Below are positions 58,820 through 64,000 of a stretch of 64,000 nucleotides of DNA, piece after piece. The DNA comes from Mycobacterium kyorinense (GTDB taxonomy: Bacteria > Actinomycetota > Actinomycetes > Mycobacteriales > Mycobacteriaceae). A program made the position numbers and the translations under genes. The notes under the pieces are model-generated. The model saw nothing but the letters and a program-made list of their open reading frames with translations. It searched no databases and was not told the DNA's origin. How positions within the stretch are numbered: position 1 is the first letter of the stretch; each line of letters begins with the position of its first letter. Location: the NCBI RefSeq assembly GCF_001672775.1, contig NZ_LZKJ01000125.1:55006-119005 (forward strand), in the 5' to 3' direction.

Positions 58820-60336
58820 CTGAGCGGTACCGGATCACGGTCCAGCCCGTACACCTGCACGGCAGCAGACTTCCCCTTCAGAGCGTGAAATCCCCTGTCG
58901 GCCAGTCCGTCTGGGCGGCGAGCCAGGGCGTCGACTGACTGCTGGGTGAGCAGAATCGCGTCGCCGGTGGTTTTGGTGAGCTGTTCGACGCGGGCGGCGA
59001 CGTTGACAGTGTCGCCGATCAAGGTGAACTCGAGCTTGCCCCCGGCTCCGATGGTGCCGGCGATCACCTTTCCGGTGTTGATGCCGATGCCGATGCGAAG
59101 CGCGCCGTCGAATCGCTCGGCCACGAGGCGTTGAATCAGCACCGCCGCAGCCACCGCGGCGTCGGCATGAGCTTCGAGGTCGTTGGGGGCGCCGAAGACG
59201 GCCAGTGCGCCGTCGCCGAGAAACTTGTTGACGTGTCCGCCGGCGTCGACGACGGCGGGCACCACGATCTCGAACAAGGCGTTGAGGCGCGCGACGGTGT
59301 CCTCGGCGGTGTTGGCCTCGGCGAACGGCGTGAAGTCGCGAATGTCGACGAACATCACGGTCACCTCGCGGCGCTCGCCGGTGAAGACGTCGTCGCCCTG
59401 CTGAAGCAACCGCGCCGCCAGAGCGGGATCGACGTAGGTTCCGAACGCCGCCTGAAGTCGCTGCCGCTCAGCCAAACCCGCCTGCATGCGGTTGAACGAC
59501 GCCGCCAGCGCGCCGAGGTCGTCGTCTTGGACCACCGGCAGACGTTGGTTGTAGTCGCCCGCCGCGACGCGTTTGGTGCCTGCGGCAAGGTCGCGAATCG
59601 GCTGTAGCGACGGCGCGAAGGCAACGCCGACCGTTATCGGCACCGCGAAGATTAGCGCCAACCCGCAACCGATCACGACACACAGAACGGGGTTCTGGTC
59701 GGCCCAACCGGATACTGCCGCCACCATCGCGCCCACGACGGAAAACACGAATGCGGCCGCGAGCATGGCCAGGTTCGACCACGCCGCGAAGGTGGGGCGA
59801 GAGCGGGGCAGGGAGTCACCGATCCCGGTGCCACCGGCAAGGGCGGCCCGTACCGGCCGCATCGGCAGTTCCGCCACAGTGTGCACACCGATCAGATGGG
59901 AGCCGGTCCCGACAGCGGCACCCAGGACCGCATACTGAAGCAGCCGCAGGCCGGTCGCGCCGGCTATGCCACCGACGACGACCGACAACACGGCTGCCCA
60001 CACCGAGAAGACCGCTACCGCGCGCACAACCCCATCGCGAGTCCAGTCGTAAGTGGCTTGCAGTGCTCGCACTGGATCGACCACGTCGCCCGCGGCCCAT
60101 CGCTCGACAACCCGCCATTCGCCACGGCCGGGCAGCACCACCGCGTACGCGAGCACCGGCAGGGCAACACCCGTGACGGCGGCCGCTTCGAGGTAGTGAC
60201 TGGAGTGCTCGAATGCCACGATGGCGAACGACAGAAAGAGGTAGATCGGAAGCGGGACCACGAAAGCGACCGCGGCGACCACCCATGAGTACCTTGCGCC
60301 GTGCCGATCCCATGCCCACCGACAGAAGCGGTCCAT
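58816..60336 (-). CDS. Membrane adenylate cyclase, class III with HAMP
   Basis: A 506-residue protein of the Rv1318c/Rv1319c/Rv1320c type. About six membrane helices fill residues 15-245. A HAMP domain follows (SLQPIRDLAAGTKRVAAGDYNQRL), then a class III cyclase domain. The metal acids are in FVDIRDFTPFAE and NKFLGDGALAVFG. The adenine-specifying Lys is in GAGGKLEFTLIGDTVNVAARVEQ, and the Arg near its end stabilises the transition state, so the site looks complete. It makes cAMP in response to an unknown membrane signal. ATG 60336. No cAMP receptor is nearby. Confidence 0.93.
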   Translation of the reverse strand: MDRFCRWAWDRHGARYSWVVAAVAFVVPLPIYLFLSFAIVAFEHSSHYLEAAAVTGVALPVLAYAVVLPGRGEWRVVERWAAGDVVDPVRALQATYDWTRDGVVRAVAVFSVWAAVLSVVVGGIAGATGLRLLQYAVLGAAVGTGSHLIGVHTVAELPMRPVRAALAGGTGIGDSLPRSRPTFAAWSNLAMLAAAFVFSVVGAMVAAVSGWADQNPVLCVVIGCGLALIFAVPITVGVAFAPSLQPIRDLAAGTKRVAAGDYNQRLPVVQDDDLGALAASFNRMQAGLAERQRLQAAFGTYVDPALAARLLQQGDDVFTGERREVTVMFVDIRDFTPFAEANTAEDTVARLNALFEIVVPAVVDAGGHVNKFLGDGALAVFGAPNDLEAHADAAVAAAVLIQRLVAERFDGALRIGIGINTGKVIAGTIGAGGKLEFTLIGDTVNVAARVEQLTKTTGDAILLTQQSVDALARRPDGLADRGFHALKGKSAAVQVYGLDRDPVPLS

Positions 60337-60467
60337 GGTGGGAGATTAAACGGAAACGAGCGCTGAGCTGGGTGATTGTGCACAGCCCGCCACGCGAATA
60401 CCGTGCGCAATGTGGCCGACGCGAGTCGTGCCCGCTTCTGCATTGTTCGTTGGGGTAAGTTGCGCCC

Positions 60468-61193
60468 ATGAAAAAGGGCGCAGTCTTAGCGGTCGCGGTG
60501 TTTACCGCGGCCATCTCACCGTTAGGCGCATGCGCAAAGCAGAACGCCAGCCAGCCCAATACGTCTCCGCTCAGCAGTACCTCGCCCGGCGCGGAGAATG
60601 CGGAGAAGATAACCAGCCAGGTGAAGAGCGCCGACGGGACTGAAGTCGCCACCGCCACGTTTGATTTCACGAACGGGTATGCGACGGTGACCGTGGAAGC
60701 CGGACCCAACCAGGTCTTGACCCCCGGTTTTCACGGGCTCCAAATCCACTCGGTGGGCAAATGCGAGGCCAACTTCGACTCGGCCGGCGACGTCTTCCAG
60801 ACGCCGAATCACACCGGTTATCCCGCCAGTGGCGAACTGACTGCGTTGCAGGTTCGCCCTGACGGCGCGGCGAAACTCGTCACGACGACTGGCGCGTTTA
60901 GCGCCGAGGACCTGAAGACCAGCTCGGGTACCGCGTTGATCATTCACCAGGACCCGGACAATCTCGGCGACAGCCCAACCGGTGAGTCGGTCAAACGGAT
61001 TGCCTGCGGGGTGATCTCAGCGGCGACCACGACGACGTCGACGACCACGGAGACAACTACCGTCACCACCACGACCGTCGTTCCACCGCCGTCCACGAGC
61101 ACGAGCACCGTCACGGTCACCAGTACCCCGACCGTCACGTCCACGCCCACCACCACCGCGACGACGCCACCGAGCCTTCCGCCCGGCACCTGA
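60468..61193 (+). CDS. SodC-like lipoprotein with depleted copper site
   Basis: A 241-residue protein with a lipobox signal peptide (SPLGAC). The core (about 50-185) follows the mycobacterial Cu,Zn superoxide dismutase fold: [59 protein letters not shown] and KRIACGVIS. The disulfide cysteines are kept. Of the copper ligands, the first His (LHIH in SodC) is Gln here and the HYH bridging motif is DVF, so only two remain; dismutase activity is doubtful. The last 55 residues are Thr/Pro/Ser repeats, likely extended or glycosylated. ATG 60468. Confidence 0.85.
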   Translation: MKKGAVLAVAVFTAAISPLGACAKQNASQPNTSPLSSTSPGAENAEKITSQVKSADGTEVATATFDFTNGYATVTVEAGPNQVLTPGFHGLQIHSVGKCEANFDSAGDVFQTPNHTGYPASGELTALQVRPDGAAKLVTTTGAFSAEDLKTSSGTALIIHQDPDNLGDSPTGESVKRIACGVISAATTTTSTTTETTTVTTTTVVPPPSTSTSTVTVTSTPTVTSTPTTTATTPPSLPPGT

Positions 61194-61584
61194 CGCACTG
61201 AACAAAAATCTGACGGACCCGCGACGAGGTTCGCGAACCAACCTCATGCCCCGGGTTTCCGGCCTGTCGGCTTCACCGACGCGAGGCGGCAGGCGGGCAA
61301 GGTGGCAGCAACAAGCTGCTCAGTCCGTGACCGGTATGTCCGCTATCCACTCACTAGCCGGTACATCTGATGGAGGTATGAAGACGTACGGCGGTATGTC
61401 CTGCCCTATGCACCACGGCCAGTCCACCACGCTGTCGTCGTCTTGATGTTCGCGTTTGTGCACATGCAGCATCATCGCAGCTCAAGCGGCACAAGACAAT
61501 TGGTGCATTAGCTGATGACCTCATGCCGGCGGCTCTAGCCGTGGATTAGCTGCAGCCACCCCTGGGGGATCAGACGAGAACACC
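61194..61584. other. Intergenic region with a possible small Cys/His peptide ORF
   Basis: About 390 nt between the SodC-like gene and the groEL1 terminator. One plus-strand frame, 61246-61446 (66 codons), ends with GGMKTYGGMSCPMHHGQS; an internal ATG at 61378 would give a 22-residue peptide, but GGAGG is only one base before it. The CPMHH cluster could bind copper or zinc. No promoter or ribosome binding site supports it well, and the rest of the region shows nothing else I recognise. Confidence 0.3.
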
Positions 61585-61609
61585 CCCGGCCATTCCAGGG
61601 CCGGGGGCG
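61585..61609 (-). terminator. Intrinsic-type terminator of groES-groEL1
   Basis: A perfect nine-base hairpin CCCCCGGCC-attccag-GGCCGGGGG lies 17 nt after the groEL1 stop. Read along the gene it is followed by TGTTCT, only partly T-rich, as is common in mycobacteria. Confidence 0.85.
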
Positions 61610-61626
61610 CTCGTTTGTTCAGTCAC

Positions 61627-63264
<1,638 letters not shown>

Positions 63265-63331
63265 CTAGAGCGAACCGCCCCGGAAATCACCCGCGTACTG
63301 CGGGGATCGCCGGGGCGGAACACGCCTGTTG

Positions 63332-63634
63332 CTACTTGGAGACGACGGCCAGCACGTCGCGGGCCGACAGGATCAGGTACTCCTCGCCGTTGTACTTGAT
63401 CTCGGTGCCGCCGTACTTGCTGTAGATGACGGTGTCACCTTCGGACACGTCCAGCGGGATTCGCTTCTCGCCGTCCTCGTCCCACCGGCCGGGGCCGACG
63501 GCGACGACGGTGCCTTCCTGCGGCTTCTCCTTGGCGGTGTCGGGAATGACCAGACCGGAAGCGGTCGTGGTCTCGGCCTCGTTGGCCTGTACGAGGATCT
63601 TGTCCTCGAGTGGCTTGATGTTCACGCTCGCCAC
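63332..63634 (-). CDS. groES: Co-chaperonin GroES
   Basis: A 100-residue Hsp10. The mobile loop is [19 protein letters not shown], and the roof and core are [16 protein letters not shown] and [24 protein letters not shown]. It caps GroEL to close the folding chamber. GTG start 63634 with GGAGGG about eight bases upstream. It heads the groES-groEL1 operon, controlled by HrcA at the CIRCE site 137 nt upstream. Confidence 0.98.
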   Translation of the reverse strand: MASVNIKPLEDKILVQANEAETTTASGLVIPDTAKEKPQEGTVVAVGPGRWDEDGEKRIPLDVSEGDTVIYSKYGGTEIKYNGEEYLILSARDVLAVVSK

Positions 63635-63771
63635 GATTGGAGCCCTCCACTTGATCAGTGTGTGAGCTCGGGGCTGCTCCCCGAACCCTTCGAATTACCA
63701 GGTGTTCGGCTTTCGGCCGCGCCCTAGCGTCGTCGTCGCGGGTGCCGACACAGGGATTGCCCGATTGCCAC

Positions 63772-63798
63772 CTAGCACTCTATACACGCGAGTGCTAG
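63772..63798. promoter_or_regulatory. CIRCE element (HrcA operator)
   Basis: CTAGCACTC-N9-GAGTGCTAG matches the CIRCE consensus TTAGCACTC-N9-GAGTGCTAA except at the outermost bases. It sits upstream of groES. HrcA repression relieved by heat is expected. The inverted repeat is perfect. Confidence 0.95.
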
Positions 63799-63845
63799 CA
63801 CTCAAGGTCCCCCTGTTGCTTCTGCCCCTTCGTGGCCGAGCGTGC

Positions 63846-63885
63846 GTGTTCCCGGTCCCCACGCGGCGTGTCGGACCGGGAACAC
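63846..63885. repeat. 13-nt inverted repeat beside the transposase end
   Basis: GTGTTCCCGGTCC and GGACCGGGAACAC are perfect inverted arms 14 nt apart, between CIRCE and the transposase stop. It could be the transposase terminator, which would insulate groES, or part of the element end. IS110 elements usually lack terminal inverted repeats, so the element boundary is not defined by it. Confidence 0.6.
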
Positions 63886-63897
63886 ATTGCTCCTATG

Positions 63898-64000
63898 TCA
63901 AGCGGCTGCGTGAAGGTCGGGTTGTTGGCGGGTTTGGTGGTCGGCGTGTAGGCGACGAAAGACGTTGCGGGCGAGGTGGCGTTTGAGGCAGCGCAGGGCC
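63898..64000 (-). mobile_element. IS110-type transposase, C-terminal fragment (cut by window edge)
   Basis: The last 34 codons of a minus-strand frame end ALRCLKRHLARNVFRRLHAD plus a Gln/His tail and TGA. This is the C-terminal pattern of mycobacterial IS110-family transposases, in which a LRCLKR helix closes the protein. The rest is outside the window, so integrity is unknown. M. tuberculosis has tsaD/gcp (Rv3419c) in this place upstream of groES, so the element marks a break in synteny. Confidence 0.7.

Noticed and set aside
63772..63798. Transposon terminal repeat
   Set aside because: The CTAGCACTC-N9-GAGTGCTAG spacing is that of CIRCE and it lies upstream of groES.

Overview
The window is 64 kb of a slow-growing Mycobacterium chromosome (high G+C, actinobacterial codon use). 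Gene content and order follow the M. tuberculosis stretch Rv3335c-Rv3418c with pieces missing, swapped or inserted. Markers include a PPE-PPW protein, sigD/rsdA, whiB3, groEL1 with a His-rich tail, the imuA'-imuB-dnaE2 mutasome, DUF732, lpqD and guaB2-guaB3. M. tuberculosis locus numbers below are recalled synteny, not search results. No tRNA, rRNA or CRISPR array was seen.

Layout. 1-3.6 kb: end of a YihY/BrkB membrane protein, trpS, and a PPE2-like gene behind a cobalamin riboswitch. 3.7-12 kb: an alpha/beta hydrolase, icd1 and icd2 side by side, then a SAM-IV riboswitch, a 14-codon leader ORF ending in Cys, metC, metA and a methyltransferase. 12-17.5 kb: FAD oxidase, a Phd-type antitoxin with a zeta-type toxin under a palindromic promoter/operator, a DUF732 secreted protein, DUF3017, folD and an old-yellow-enzyme-like oxidoreductase. 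17.5-24.3 kb: a two-FHA ABC transporter (Rv1747-like) facing a four-gene NIT kinase/roadblock/DUF742/GTPase conservon that lacks the usual mfpA. 24.5-34.3 kb: methyltransferase, trmL, nitroreductase, LexA-controlled dnaE2, universal stress protein, otsB, PAS-ANTAR regulator, a beta-lactamase-fold lipoprotein without its catalytic residues, and a small protein with an 18-nt tandem repeat. 34.3-41.4 kb: htdY, lpqD, acrA1, a 2OG-Fe dioxygenase coupled to iunH, and a TetR/DUF1772/DUF385 divergon with repeated operator units. 41.4-55 kb: imuB-imuA' behind a LexA box, guaA, a HAD/GH65 disaccharide phosphorylase pair, TetR/alkylsulfatase divergon, choD, guaB3 and guaB2. 55-64 kb: DUF5319, rsdA-sigD, an Rv3415c-like protein, whiB3, a membrane adenylate cyclase, a SodC-like lipoprotein with a depleted copper site, groEL1-groES behind CIRCE, and the end of an IS110-type transposase at the window edge where tsaD/gcp is expected.

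Functional themes: methionine/B12/SAM control by two different riboswitches; SOS mutagenesis from two separated LexA-controlled units; purine synthesis (guaA, guaB2, guaB3); trehalose metabolism (otsB, GH65); stress regulation (sigD, whiB3, ANTAR, USP, HrcA/CIRCE). The most unusual points are the PPE2-like riboswitch gene cut off from cob genes, the SAM-IV plus Cys-ending leader peptide, the Phd-zeta pair with a promoter-embedded operator, the mfp conservon without mfpA, two lipoproteins on enzyme folds without their catalytic residues, and five convergent gene pairs that overlap by exactly their stop codons.
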